Positions 17,443-36,180 of a DNA stretch of 40,241 nucleotides are shown piece by piece; within the stretch, counting starts at the first letter, position 1, and the number at the start of each line of letters is the position of its first letter. A program made the translations under genes and the position numbers. The stretch is from contig CASDXH010000008.1 of assembly GCA_949285105.1 (NCBI GenBank), forward strand, positions 1 to 40,241, in the 5' to 3' direction. The notes below the pieces were generated by a model. That model saw only the letters and a list, made by a program, of their open reading frames with translations, was not told the origin of the DNA and searched no databases. This DNA comes from an uncultured Mycoplasma sp. (GTDB lineage: Bacteria; Bacillota_I; Bacilli_A; Mycoplasmatales; Mycoplasmoidaceae).

Positions 17443-19899
17443 ATGACAAATATGAAATATAGAATCATGGACTATTTAAAAGAACATGGATGAATATACA
17501 AAAAACCTGAAGATAAATCGCAACGTGTTTTTAAAAAGAAAGCAGACTCTGGAGTAAGACAGAAGATACAAAAGTTTGGTTCTTTCATGGGTGGTATGAT
17601 TATGCCAACCATTGGTGTTTTTATTGCATGAGGTTTATGAGCTTCAGCTTTCATATATAATTCACCATCAAGTCACGGATGATTTGTAACTCCTGAACTT
17701 GGTAAACTTGTTCCGATAGGAATTAAATGATTACTTCCTTTATTAATTGCTATTAATGCAGGGAAGATGATATATGGTATTAGGGGAGCCACCTTATCCG
17801 CTTTTTTAACAATAGTGATTATTGTAGGAACTACAACCGTTTGAGATCAATATGGTGCTGGCGAAGTAGTTTATAAATATGTGCCTGAAAATTACCATTT
17901 ATACACTGGTCAAGAACTAATAATGGGTACTGATAAAAATCAATACTTCATTGTTGCAACTGATGGATACCGTGTAATGGGTACAACAACTTTTAATGAA
18001 GTAATTAATAGAAATGTATTTAATGGATTTGCAGGACGTGACCCAAATCAAATTATTGGAGCAATGGTTGTTGGTCCAATAGGTACTAAAATTTTTAAAA
18101 CAGTTGAAGAAAACTACATTGACACAGTAAAACCTGGTTTTGAAATGTTGATTAGAAACTTCTCTTTAGCTATTATTGCAATCTTAATGGGATTAGTGTT
18201 ATTTTATGTGTGACCTTGAATAATGTATGGTATTACAATCCTTATCACTTTAATTATTCAAAGCATGGGACAAAATAAATATATATTCCCAATCCTTACA
18301 ATTTTTACTGAACCTTTAAGAACAATCTTTTTAAACAATGCATTAAACTATGGGGTTATGGCTCCATTGGGTTTAAATGATATTTCACAACAACAAATTA
18401 ACAATGTTGCAAACCCGCATTCTATTTATTATTTATATGCTGGTAATGCAGGGCCAGGCCTTGGCTTATTGTTATCATTTGTTGTTTGAAAAAAAGGATC
18501 TGAGCGTGCTAATGCTGCTGGAGCTTCACTTGTAGAATTTGTTGGTGGTATCCATGAAGTTTACTATGTTTATGTAGTTCAAAAACCAATTTATATCATC
18601 AGTACGATTTTAGGCGCTGCTGCTAGTATGACTGTATTTAGCTTTGCTGGTGGAGGAACTTCTACTATTGTTTCTCCAGGATCAATAATATCTGTGGTTT
18701 CAACTTCACCAACTGGTGAACTAATTGGAATAAATATTGCTGGTGTGGTTACTGGTGTAATTGTTACTTTTGTTGTTGCTACTATAATTCAATTAATTCA
18801 AAAAAAGAAAAATCCTAATAGTTCTGTTAATCAACAAGAAATTACTTTTACAGATGAAGGTATGAGTTTTAATGCTAACAACACAATAGTAGAAGTTGCT
18901 AAAACAAAAGAATTCAAATGAAGTGAAGTTAAAAAACTTATTGTTGCTTGTGATGCTGGAATGGGTTCATCAGCAATGGCTGCTGGAATTATTAAAAAGT
19001 GAGTTAATAACAATAATGTAGATGTAAGTGTTTCAAACTGCGCGCTTAAAGATTTACCAAGCGATGTCGATGTAATTGTAACAACTAACGTATTTGAAAA
19101 ATTTGCAAAAGATAAAGTTCCAAATGCTTTTGTTTATCCAGTAGAAAAATTCTTAGATAAAGGGGCATATGATAACCTTTATAAAAACTTATTAGAAAAA
19201 CCTGTTGAACAAATTCAAATAGCAAATGTTGAAACACAAAGTAATAATCAACAAACAGTTAAAAAAGAACTAGATAACAAATCTCAAAAATGAATAAGTC
19301 ATATTAACACTCTACTAAAAACAGAAGTGTGAATGTTGGTATTAATTGTTTGTGGTGCTGTAATGTTGTTAGCTGATGCAATACTGTTTGATGCTGGAAC
19401 TTTACTTTATAAGACAACTGTAAATTATACTCCTTCAGGAAATATGCCACCTATGAATGGTAATGGATCAAATACAATAACTTCAACAACTACAGCAACT
19501 GCTATGGCAAGTTTTGCAAGCTATTTATTCTCACAAATTGCTATAACAATATTCATAGTTACAATAATTGGATTTGGTGTTTGATTAATCATTAAACTAT
19601 TTAGAAATCCATTAACAAAACAAGGAATTGTAAGTAAAAAAGTTAACATAACATTTATAATAATAATGATCTTATTACTTGCTATATCAATTGGACTATC
19701 ATTTGCTTTATTGCTTTTAGGAATGTATTTAGATGTTGCAACAACTACACACTTCTATATATTCATTAGTTTATCTATTGCAACTTATTTATCTTTTGTG
19801 ATTACAATTATTGTATATAGAAACAAGATTAATAAGGTTGTAAGTTCATGAATGAAACAAGAAGATAATATTAATCAAACAGGAGCTAGCAATGAATAA
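17443..19899 (+). CDS. mtlA: PTS mannitol-type permease IIC-IIB with extra membrane tail
   Basis: 818 residues with UGA as Trp; a mannitol IICB is ~470-510. Residues ~35-480 are the IIC channel, with MPTIGVFIAWGL, a MVVGPIGT block, the GGIHE motif (E372) and the VSPGSI block. Residues ~490-585 are IIB with the phosphocysteine C503 in ACDAGMGSS. It takes up a hexitol and phosphorylates it during entry. Three oddities are seen: a ~65-residue hydrophilic insertion in IIC (~130-203) where MtlA normally has ~8 residues; no IIA domain; and a 232-residue C-terminal extension (587-818) with four hydrophobic helices starting near 627, 686, 735 and 770, which I do not recognise. Mannitol is the family's usual substrate, but the insertion and the absence of mtlD next door leave specificity open. 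It overlaps the next gene by 8 bases. Confidence 0.88.
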
Positions 19900-20809
19900 A
19901 GAAGTCAAAATTGGTTTAATTGGACTTGGAAAAATGGGTGAAGGTTTGTTAAGAAACCTTTATATGAATAACTTTAAAGTTATTGGATATGATTTAGATA
20001 AATCAAAATATGAAACATTAAAAACAGAAGGTTTTAGTCTTGCAGATTCAATTGAAAAAATGATTGAATACAACAACAGCTCAACTAATGTTATTTTGGT
20101 ATCTGTACCATGCGGTAAACCAACAAGTGACACAGTTGAAAGATTAATTGGTATTTTACCAATGGGATCAATTATTATTGATACTGGTAATTCATATTTT
20201 AAAGATAGTTTACTTTCGTATAAAAAAGCAAGAGAAAAAGGAATTCATTTTGTTGACTGTGGTACAAGCGGTGGGCCAAGTGGTGCTTTAAATGGTGCTT
20301 GTATGATGGTTGGTGGAGAAAAAGAAGCAATGGATGTTGTTGGTCCAATTCTTGAAAAATTATGTGTTCCTGGTGGATATTTACACACAGGGAAACCAGG
20401 AAGTGGTCACTTCTGTAAAATGGTTCATAACGGAATAGAATATGGAATTATGCAATCAATTGCTGAAGGATTCCAAGTGATGCATGATAGCCCTTATAAT
20501 TATGACCTACATAAAGTTGCAAAACTTTATAATAATGGAAGTGTAATTAGATCATGACTTATGGAACTAATGGTAGAAGTATTTAACAATAAAGAAGAAC
20601 TTGATTCTATCTCTGGTGTTGTTAATGCAAGTGGAGAAGGTTTATGAACTGTTAAAACAGCTCTTGAACAAGGCACACCAGTTCCATCAATTGCTTCCTC
20701 ATTATTTGCTAGACAAACATCTTTAAAACAACCAGATCTTTACGCCAATAAATTACTTGCTTCGTTAAGAAATAAATTTGGTGGACACGATATTGTTAAA
20801 AAGAAATAG
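19892..20809 (+). CDS. short-type 6-phosphogluconate dehydrogenase-like protein
   Basis: 305 residues, the size of the short (~300) 6PGDH branch rather than the ~470-residue Gnd. N-terminal Rossmann GLIGLGKMGEG, then CGTSGGPSGALNGACMMVGG. The catalytic Lys and Glu are in HFCKMVHNGIEYG. The C-terminal helical domain includes NASGEGLWTVK. The family oxidises and decarboxylates 6-phosphogluconate to ribulose 5-phosphate with NAD(P)+. The start ATG lies inside the mtlA 3' end, so translation is coupled. That suggests it acts on, or downstream of, the phosphorylated product of the PTS protein. Whether the substrate is 6-phosphogluconate or a related polyol or aldonate phosphate cannot be told from sequence. 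Confidence 0.85.
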
Positions 20810-20831
20810 AATTTTTTCTAAAGAAAATATG

Positions 20832-20862
20832 ACCATAGCAAAAGCTATGGTTTTTATTTTTT
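20832..20862 (+). terminator. terminator of the mtlA operon
   Basis: ACCATAGC (20832-20839), loop AAAA, GCTATGGT (20844-20851), then TTTTATTTTTT. Confidence 0.9.
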
Positions 20863-21024
20863 GTATCAAAATTTTTATCTAAAAATTCTTAACAATAATC
20901 TAAATAATGATGATTAAAATAATAAATAAAATAAGTTTTTTATTATTACCAAATATAAATAATTTTATATATATTACACATTGGTGCTGTGTTATATTTA
21001 ACATATAAAAATATTGGGGTTAAT

Positions 21025-22557
21025 ATGAAAAATGCCAAACCTATAGACTTACATAAAATCAACGAATGGGATCTTGAATTGAAACTTGATAAAAATCAAA
21101 AAATAGCAACTAATGCTTTGTACATGAATAAGATAAATAGTGTTGCTCTAGTGGGTGAATCTAGAAAAAATAAAATTACCCAATTCTCAAACGATTACCA
21201 AGTTTCAACAAGTGTGATTACAGATCAAAAGCAATCTGGTAGATGTTGAATGTTTGCTACTTTAAATGTTTTAAGACACAACTTTATGAAAATAAATGGA
21301 ATTGATAACTTTGAGTTTTCTCAATCCTATTGTGTGTTTTGAGAAAAATTTGAAAGGGCAAATGTTTTCCTTGAAAAAATAATAGCAACAAAAGAAAAAG
21401 ATCTTGATTCTAGAGAAATAATTGATTTATTAGAAAATGGTTTTAGTGATGGTGGATATTTTGAAATGTCTGCCAACGTAATTAAAAAATATGGAATTGT
21501 CCCAAGCTATGTGATGCCTGATAACTATAATGTTTCGAATTCATATGTATTAAATAAGTTAATTAATATTGTTCTAAAAAAAGCTGCCATCCAATTAAGA
21601 AAGACTTATGATGAAGAAGAAATAAATAAAATTAAATTTGATGTATTAAAGAATGTTTACTATTTACTTACATTAATTTATGGAGTACCTCCAAAGAAAT
21701 TTACTTTAGAATACTTTGGCAAAAACAACAAAAAGGTTAAAGTTTTAAACATATTTAAAAATGTAACTCCTACTGAGATGTATAAGAAAACAAAAGTTAA
21801 TCTTGATGACTTTATAACTTTAATTCATGTTCCATTAAAACAGTATAAATTTGATCAAGTTTATGAACTAGAAAATTCTGCTCACATTTATGAAAAAGGA
21901 AATATGCGTTTTCTAAATGTAGATAGACAAACTCTTGATCTAGCAATTAATGCAATGCTTGAATACAAACAACCAACATGATTTGCTTGTGATGTAACTC
22001 ACTATTTTGATTTAGAAAGTGGTATTTGAGATAATCAAATGTTTGATTATGAAAGTTTATTTGGGGTTAATTTTAGTGACAACATTGGAGAACTTTTAGA
22101 ATATAAACATTTTTCTCCAAATCATGCAATGACAATTGTTGGTAGCCATAGTGATGAAAAAGAATATAAACAATTTGTTAAAACAAAACTTTCAAGAACA
22201 AAAAAATATGATATTAACTTATTAAAGGAAATATGAAGTGATAATAAAACAAAAGCTTTAAAAATTGAAAATAGCTGAGGTTCAAAATATGGAACTAAAG
22301 GTCACTTTGTAATAACAGAAGAATGAAGAAAAAAATATCTTACTGAAGTTGTAGTAAGCAAAGAGCTATTAAAAAAATTCATTAAAGAACATAAAGCTAT
22401 TGATAACAAATCTTTTGCAAAATTCAAATTTAAAGGTACTTCTGCAAGCAATAAAAAAGAACAAATTATTTATGATGAATTATTTGGAAAAGGTTTAAGA
22501 ACTAAACCAATAAAAGTTGAACACTGATCAGTATTTTTCAATGAGGTTAAAAAATAA
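21025..22557 (+). CDS. pepC: PepC-type aminopeptidase (C1 cysteine peptidase), copy 1
   Basis: 510 residues. Bleomycin-hydrolase/PepC family: a cytosolic papain-fold aminopeptidase that removes N-terminal residues from peptides. The catalytic triad is visible as C74 in QKQSGRCW, H367 in SPNHAM and N416 in ENSWG. Several Trp are UGA. The start is the ATG at 21025 after GGGG; an earlier in-frame start has no family support. The C-terminus extends ~70 residues past ENSWG, longer than usual for PepC, where the tail self-caps the active-site cavity. The second copy begins 2 bases after the stop. Useful to an organism that lives on host peptides. Confidence 0.88.
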
Positions 22558-22559
22558 TT

Positions 22560-24020
22560 ATGAGGATAAAAAGTATAAATGAAAAATTATTATCTAAGAT
22601 TTCTTCAAATAAAGAGGATAATTCTCTAGTAAGAAATGCTCTAGTTAAAAACTCAATTTACAGTGTTGCCTTATCTCCGAGTAATCAAATCAAAAACACT
22701 TTTAACTTTGCTATAAACATTAATACACTACCAGCTGTAGATCAAAGAATGTCAGGAAGATGTTGAATATATGCAGCAACAAACTTGATTAGAGAAAATA
22801 TAGCAAAGAATTTGCATATAGAAAACTTTGAACTATCACAAAGCTATTTAGCTTTCTGAGATAAATTTGAAAGATGTAATTATTTTCTAGAATCAATAAT
22901 ATCTTTAATCGACAAACCAACAGATGATAGACATCTACAGTTTATTTTACAAACTGGTATTCAAGATGGTGGTCAATGAGATATGATAGTCAATATTGTT
23001 GAAAAATATGGTGTAGTGCCAAAAAATATAATGCCAGATAGTTTTAGTGCAGCAAATACAAATGGTATTAATCAAATAATAAATTGAAAGCTTAGAGAGT
23101 ATGCCAAAAAAATTAGAACAAGCGGATTAATTGGTGATGCTTTATTGAACCTAAAAGAAGATATGCTAAAAGAAATTTATAAAATTCTTACAAGAGCATA
23201 TGGTCCCATTCCAACAACATTTGACTTTGAATACACAGTTAAAAGATATGAACAGAACGATGAAACAAATCATAACCTAGTAATTAATCAAAAATTAGAA
23301 AAGGTTGTAGATGAAGACCTAACTCCTTTATCGTTTTATGAAAAATATGTGGATTTAAAATTAGGTGATTTTGTGAGCATCATTCATGCACCACAAGCAA
23401 CAAAACCATTTAATAGAACCTATTCATTTGATTACTTAAATAATGTTGTTGGTGGTAAACCAATTATTCATTACAATTTAGACTTAAACCTATTTAAATA
23501 TTTAGTAATAAATAGTTTATATTCAGAAGTTCCAGTTTGATTTGGTTCTGATGTTGGATGATATGGAAATATGCCAAATGGTTATTGAGATGACTTATCT
23601 TTTGATCTTGATATCTTCAACATTAATTTTGAAGTTAATAAAGGTGATATGTTAACTTATAGAATAAGTGCTATGACACATGCTATGTTGTTAACAGGTG
23701 TTGATTGTAATTTAAATAAACTAAACAACTTAAATGAGTTTTTAAATAAAAACCACAAAGTTTCAATTCATGAATTTAATTCCAAAGCGGCAATTATTGA
23801 TGTAAAGAGATGAAAGATTGAAAATAGTTGGGGGGAACAAACAGGCAATAAAGGTTATTTTGTTTGTAGTGATTCTTGATTTGATAAGTTTGTTTATCAA
23901 GCTGTAATAAAAAAAGAACAACTAGTAGAAATTTTTAATAAGCTAGATATGGATAATGTGCTAGATGCAGACCCAATCATTTTAGAACCGTGAGATCCAA
24001 TAGGTACTCTTGCTAAATAA
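22560..24020 (+). CDS. pepC: PepC-type aminopeptidase (C1 cysteine peptidase), copy 2
   Basis: 486 residues. Same family and architecture as the gene upstream. The triad is complete: C68 in MSGRCW, H374 in MTHAML and N422 in ENSWG. It is clearly diverged from copy 1 outside the active-site blocks, so this is an old duplication rather than a recent one, and the two probably differ in peptide preference. It ends LEPWDPIGTLAK, closer to the classical PepC C-terminus than copy 1. It starts 2 bases after copy 1, so they share one transcript with the small downstream gene. Confidence 0.88.
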
Positions 24021-24034
24021 GGAGGTATTTTCTT

Positions 24035-24397
24035 ATGCAAAGTATTGAACAAATCATTTGAGAAAAATATTTTGGCAAAGGAATTAAAAGCGGATTTGAT
24101 GCTTTTGGTGTTGAAATAAGATTTAACTGTTTTGGGTTAAAAGAAAAATATGGATGAAAACTAGATTACATTTGACCATTAAAACCAAATAAACCAAACT
24201 ATGAAAATGGTTCAATTTCTATTGAAAACATCCAACCACTTTCATATAAATCATCAGCCAAAAAGGACAATTTTCTAACAGGAAAAATTAATGAAATTAA
24301 TTTTGCAGTAGTAAAAAGTCATGTTGATAACGAAGGCAAGCCTGTGGGTAAAATGAAAATTAAAAAAGAAGATGGCTTATGATACTGAACTTTATAG
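24035..24397 (+). CDS. small protein with degenerate HNH-like motif
   Basis: 120 residues with UGA as Trp; good ribosome binding site GGAGG at 24021-24025. The middle segment YGWKLDYIWPLKPNK followed by SIENIQPLSYKSSAKKD follows the HNH endonuclease pattern (W-x-[IL]-D-H-I-x-P ... N-[IL]-Q-x-L ... N-x-x-K). The metal/catalytic His of the D-H pair is Tyr here, so nuclease activity is doubtful. The C-terminal ~40 residues (GKINEINFAVVKSH...WYWTL) are an unrecognised tail. It is the last gene of the pepC transcript and is followed at once by a terminator. Fold assignment is by pattern only. Confidence 0.6.
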
Positions 24398-24398
24398 A

Positions 24399-24426
24399 AA
24401 GACATGTCTAAACATGTCTTTTTTAT
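24399..24426 (+). terminator. terminator after the pepC cluster
   Basis: AAGACATGT (24399-24407), loop CTAA, ACATGTCTT (24412-24420), then TTTTATT. Confidence 0.9.
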
Positions 24427-24446
24427 TATGTTTTATTTTATGTTTG

Positions 24447-24452
24447 TATAAT
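24447..24452 (+). promoter_or_regulatory. -10 box of coaB-coaC
   Basis: TATAAT 28 bases before the coaB ATG, preceded by a T-rich stretch. Ribosome binding site TGAGG at 24469-24473. Confidence 0.5.
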
Positions 24453-24480
24453 TGTTATTAGCATTCATTGAGGTTTAAAT

Positions 24481-25191
24481 ATGAAAATACTGATTACAGC
24501 GGGATGTACAAAAGAAAAGATTGATGGGGTAAGATCAATAACAACTATTCCATCAATTGAGCTTGGCCAAAGACTTACAGAAAGTGCTCTAAATAAAAAT
24601 CATGATGTAATATTTGTTGCATCAAGTTTAATAACAGATCAAAAAATAATTGAAAATAAAAACTTTAAACAGATTCTTGTAACTGATTTCAAAGATACAT
24701 ATGATCATTTACAAAAACTTTTTACTACCAATAAAATAGATTGTGTTGTTCAAACAATGGCAGTATCTGACTTTGTAGTTAATGGTTATATTAATAAAGA
24801 TGACATCTATAAAATTAAAAATAACAACGAATTTAAAAAAGCGCTTATTCAAAATCCAAATAAAATTTCTTCTGATAATGATGTTTTAATTAGCATGACC
24901 AGAACACCAAAAATTTTATCAATGTTTAAAAAGTGAAATCCAGAAGCAAAAGTTGTAGGGTTTAAATTATTAGTTAATGCAACAGATGAGGAAATAAAAG
25001 CAGCAATAACAAAGCAAAAAAATGATTCAAACGTAGATTACATTGTTTTTAATGATTTAAAAAACATAACAAGCAATAAACATGTTGCATATCTTTATCA
25101 CAAAGATGATTTAGAAAATTATATATCAATATATAAGAATAAAAAAGAAATTGCTGATGGTGTTATAAAAACCTTAGAAAGAAAGAATTAA
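24481..25191 (+). CDS. coaB: phosphopantothenate-cysteine ligase (CoaB)
   Basis: 236 residues, a free-standing CoaB domain. It joins cysteine to 4'-phosphopantothenate in CoA synthesis. The N-terminal MKILITAGCTKEKIDGVR is the nucleotide-binding start of CoaB (usual form ITAGGT...VR), AVSDF corresponds to the AAVADF block, and KIKNNNEFKKALIQNPNKI matches the K-I-K...NP-[DN]-I block. One UGA Trp. In many bacteria CoaB is fused behind CoaC; here it is separate and comes first. Five bases from coaC. The presence of CoaBC implies CoA is made at least from pantothenate or its phosphate. Confidence 0.85.
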
Positions 25192-25195
25192 TATT

Positions 25196-25726
25196 ATGAA
25201 CAAAAATATCTTAATAGCGGTAACTGGTAGTATATCATGTTACAAAGTATGTGACTTGGTATGACAACTAAAAGAAAATGGATTTAATTGTTTTATTGCA
25301 ATGTCAGAATCTGCTTTAAAATTTGTTAATAAACTAAGTTTTGAGATTTTGTCTGGGAATAAAGTATTAACAGATAAATCATGATTTGAATCTAACAATG
25401 TTGAACACATTAATATAATAAACATTATTGATTACTTTTTGATTGCTCCAGCAACCGCTAACACAATATCAAAGATAAGTTATGGCATAGCTGATAATAT
25501 AATAACCACACTAGCAATATCATTAAAACAAAATACAAAAAAATATTTTGCTCCTGCAATGAATACAAATATGTACAACAATATAGTTATCCAAGAAAAC
25601 ATAAATAAATTAAAAAGAATTGGTTATACAGAAATCGAACCTTGTAAAACATTATTAGCATGTGGTGAATATGGTGTTGGTGGATTGGCAGATCTTAACA
25701 ACATAATAAAAACATTAACAGATTAG
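25196..25726 (+). CDS. coaC: phosphopantothenoylcysteine decarboxylase (CoaC)
   Basis: 176 residues. HFCD flavoprotein family: uses FMN to decarboxylate 4'-phosphopantothenoylcysteine to 4'-phosphopantetheine. The flavin-binding start NILIAVTGSISCYK, the active-site His H71 in NVEHINI, the IAPATANTISKISYGIADN block, the P-x-M-N-x-x-M motif as PAMNTNMY, and the substrate-clamp Cys-containing LLACGEYGVGGLA are all present. Together with coaB it reconstitutes the usual bifunctional CoaBC. Confidence 0.9.
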
Positions 25727-25772
25727 TTTAGTTGTCATTATCTATTGATTAATTCAATTGATAATATCTATA

Positions 25773-25778
25773 TATAAT
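25773..25778 (+). promoter_or_regulatory. possible -10 box of yebC-proS
   Basis: TATAAT 28 bases before the yebC ATG; ribosome binding site GAGAGG at 25795-25800. Confidence 0.4.
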
Positions 25779-25806
25779 ATTTATTGTGAATATTGAGAGG
25801 TGCAAT

Positions 25807-26517
25807 ATGCCAAGAAAACATTTAATTGCTTCAGGTATAAACAAGAAACAACAATCACAAGCAAAAGTATGAAATAAATTAGCAAAAGAAATTAAAGCGG
25901 CTACAAAAGTTGGAGGCCCAAATCCAGATGCTAACCCTAGATTAAAAGCTGCAATTGATAAAGCACTACAAAACAATTTATCTAGAGAATCAATTCAAAA
26001 AAATATTAATGGTGCTGAAAAAGATAAAGATTCATTAACAGATTACCTTTATGAAATATATGGACCTAAAGGTTTAGCAATTATTGTCCAAGGATTAACT
26101 GATAACCAAAATAGATTATTAAGTTCATTAAAAGGGTATCTATCAAAATTGAAAGCAGAAATAGGTAAACAAAATAGTGTAAAAAATAACTTCAATTATT
26201 ATGGGCAAATCATTATTGATAAAGAAAACCTCACTGAAGATTCATTAATGGAACAAACACTTGATTTACCAATTAATGAATTAATTGAAAATGAAGATTG
26301 TTTTGAAATCTTAACTAACGCAAAAGATTTCTATAATGTTAGAGATGAAATTGCAAAAAGAGAAATCAAAATTATTGAATCAGAAATCAAATATATTCCT
26401 AATGATTATGTAAATTTAGATAGTGAAAATTTTGAGAAGTTAGAAAAATTTCTATCTTCTTGCGAAGAAGATGATGACATTCAATGAGTTGTAACTAATT
26501 TTGGAGAAGTTGAATAA
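25807..26517 (+). CDS. YebC/PmpR family protein
   Basis: 236 residues, normal length. The N-terminus (MPRKHLIASGINKKQQSQAK) is the form seen in mycoplasma members, followed by KLAKEIKAATKVGGPNPDANPRLKAAIDKA. The central and C-terminal domains show YEIYGPKGLAIIVQ and the acidic end EEDDDIQWVVTNFGEVE. The family acts either as transcriptional regulators or as ribosome-associated translation factors easing polyproline stalls. With a Pro-rich L1 and proS next door the second role is attractive but unproven. It ends 1 base before the proS start. Confidence 0.92.
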
Positions 26518-26518
26518 T

Positions 26519-27928
26519 ATGTCAAAAATAGTAAGTAGTAAAAAAGATTTTTCAAAATGATACACATCAATATTAAGTGAAGCAGATCTTGTAGATTATG
26601 GTTTGGTTAAAGGTACAATAGTTTTTAAACCATATGCTTGAAAAATATGAACAAACATTCAAAAAGAACTTGATAAAGAATTAAAAAAACTTGGGGTTGA
26701 AAATTGTTGTTTTCCTTTGATGATTCCATATAGTGAATTTAAAAGAGAAGCAAAACATGTTGAGGGGTTTGCACCAGAACTTTTTAGAATAACTAAAATT
26801 GGAGATAAAGAATTATCAGATGATTTAGTTGTTAGACCAACAAGTGAAATTTCGTTTTGTAAGTATTTTTCTTCAAATAGTAAAAGTTATAATGATTTGC
26901 CAATGAAATTAAATCAATGATGTAATGTATTTAGAGTAGAAAAAAATACAAGACCCTTTTTAAGAACATCAGAATTTTTTTGGCAAGAAACTCATGCAAT
27001 ATTTGAAACTAAAAAAGAAGCTCAACAATTTGCATTAGATTTCATCCATGTTTATGAAAAGTTTTTAAAAGAAGTTTTATGCATCCCAGTAATAGTTGGT
27101 GAAAAAACTGAATATGAAAGATTTGCTGGAGCAAGCAATACATACACAATTGAAGCTTTAATGAAAGATGGACAAGCATTGCAATCTGGTACATCACATT
27201 TTTTAGACCAAAACTTTTCTAAAAACTTTGATATTAAATATCAAACAAAAAATAATAGTTTTGATTATGTTTATCAAACATCACATGGTGTATCTACTCG
27301 TTTAATAGGTGCATTAATAATGACTCATTCTGATGATAATGGTTTAGTTCTTCCTTCTAAGATTGCTCCATTTCAAATAGTTGTTATTACAGATGATGTT
27401 GATAACTTTAATAAGACAATTAAACCAACTCTTGATTCAATGAACCACATTGACTATAAAGTTGACTCAACAAACAAGTCTTTAGGAATTAGAATTGGAA
27501 AATATGAAGTAATGGGAGTTCCATTGCAATTTATAATTGGGCGAAAAGAAATCGAAGAAAAAACTGTAACAGTTTACAACAGAGTGTTGAAAGAAAAAAA
27601 TAGCATTAAGCTAGAACAATTAAATAAAGAATGAATTGATAAAACTTTATCAAACTTAGATAAAACCCTTTATGATAATGCTTTAAAATTTTTAAATGAT
27701 TCAATCGTTGAAGTTAATAATATTGAAGAATTTAAAAAAGCTATCAATGATAAGAAAATGGTATTAGCATATTGAAGTGGTTCTCAAGAAGATGAAAAGA
27801 AACTTAAAGAGTTAACACAAGCGACAACTAGATGTATATGTTGAACAAAGAAGTCTGAAAAAGATAAAAAATGTTTCTTTACAAATAAACCTAATGCCCA
27901 GTTAGTTTACTTTGCAAGATCATATTAA
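26519..27928 (+). CDS. proS: prolyl-tRNA synthetase, eukaryote/archaeal type
   Basis: 469 residues. Charges tRNA-Pro. It lacks the ~180-residue editing insertion of the bacterial type and follows the eukaryote-like class, as in other mycoplasmas. Class II motif 2 region RPFLRTSEFFWQETHAIF; RPTSEISFCKYF; ALQSGTSHFLDQNF; motif 3 region SHGVSTRLIGALIMTHSDDNGLVLP. A C-terminal zinc-like domain with TTRCICWTKK and a terminal FARSY block completes it. Co-transcribed with yebC. Confidence 0.95.
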
Positions 27929-28058
27929 TTACTTTATAGATCAGAGGTTAAACTTTGGATTTTTTATTTATCTTTTTTAGATTAAAGTCTTCTGCTTTAT
28001 AGAATAAATAAAAGTGTTTTTTATGTAAAATTTTTGTAGAAAAATTTTAATTTTATTG

Positions 28059-28100
28059 TATAATGCTTTTTTAACAAATTTGGATTTTTTATTATATAAT
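28059..28100 (+). promoter_or_regulatory. two -10 boxes upstream of rpoB
   Basis: TATAAT at 28059-28064 and again at 28095-28100, giving leaders of about 85 and 50 bases to the rpoB ATG. Neither has a strong -35. The gap 27929-28154 holds no gene. Confidence 0.4.
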
Positions 28101-28154
28101 ATTAATCTATATGGACTGTTTTAGGTCTTGATTAAATAATATGGAGTCAGTGAC

Positions 28155-32273
<4,119 letters not shown>

Positions 32274-32293
32274 TTAAGGAGAATATATAACAT

Positions 32294-36136
<3,843 letters not shown>

Positions 36137-36151
36137 TACAATAAATTGTGT

Positions 36152-36180
36152 AGTGCAAAAGCATTGCACTTTTTTTATTT
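36152..36180 (+). terminator. terminator of rpoB-rpoC
   Basis: AGTGCAA (36152-36158), loop AAGCA, TTGCACT (36164-36170), then TTTTTTATTTTA. Confidence 0.88.

Noticed and set aside
20989-21024. Upstream in-frame start for the first pepC
   Set aside because: The earlier ATG has no ribosome binding site and adds residues with no family support; the ATG at 21025 follows GGGG at a normal distance.
24481-25726. Broken coaBC fusion
   Set aside because: Both parts have their own start codon, and the order coaB-coaC is reversed compared with the CoaC-CoaB fusion, so they are genuine separate genes.
27929-28154. Riboswitch or tRNA before rpoB
   Set aside because: Only AT-rich sequence with -10 boxes and weak hairpins; no T-loop, cloverleaf or known aptamer core.
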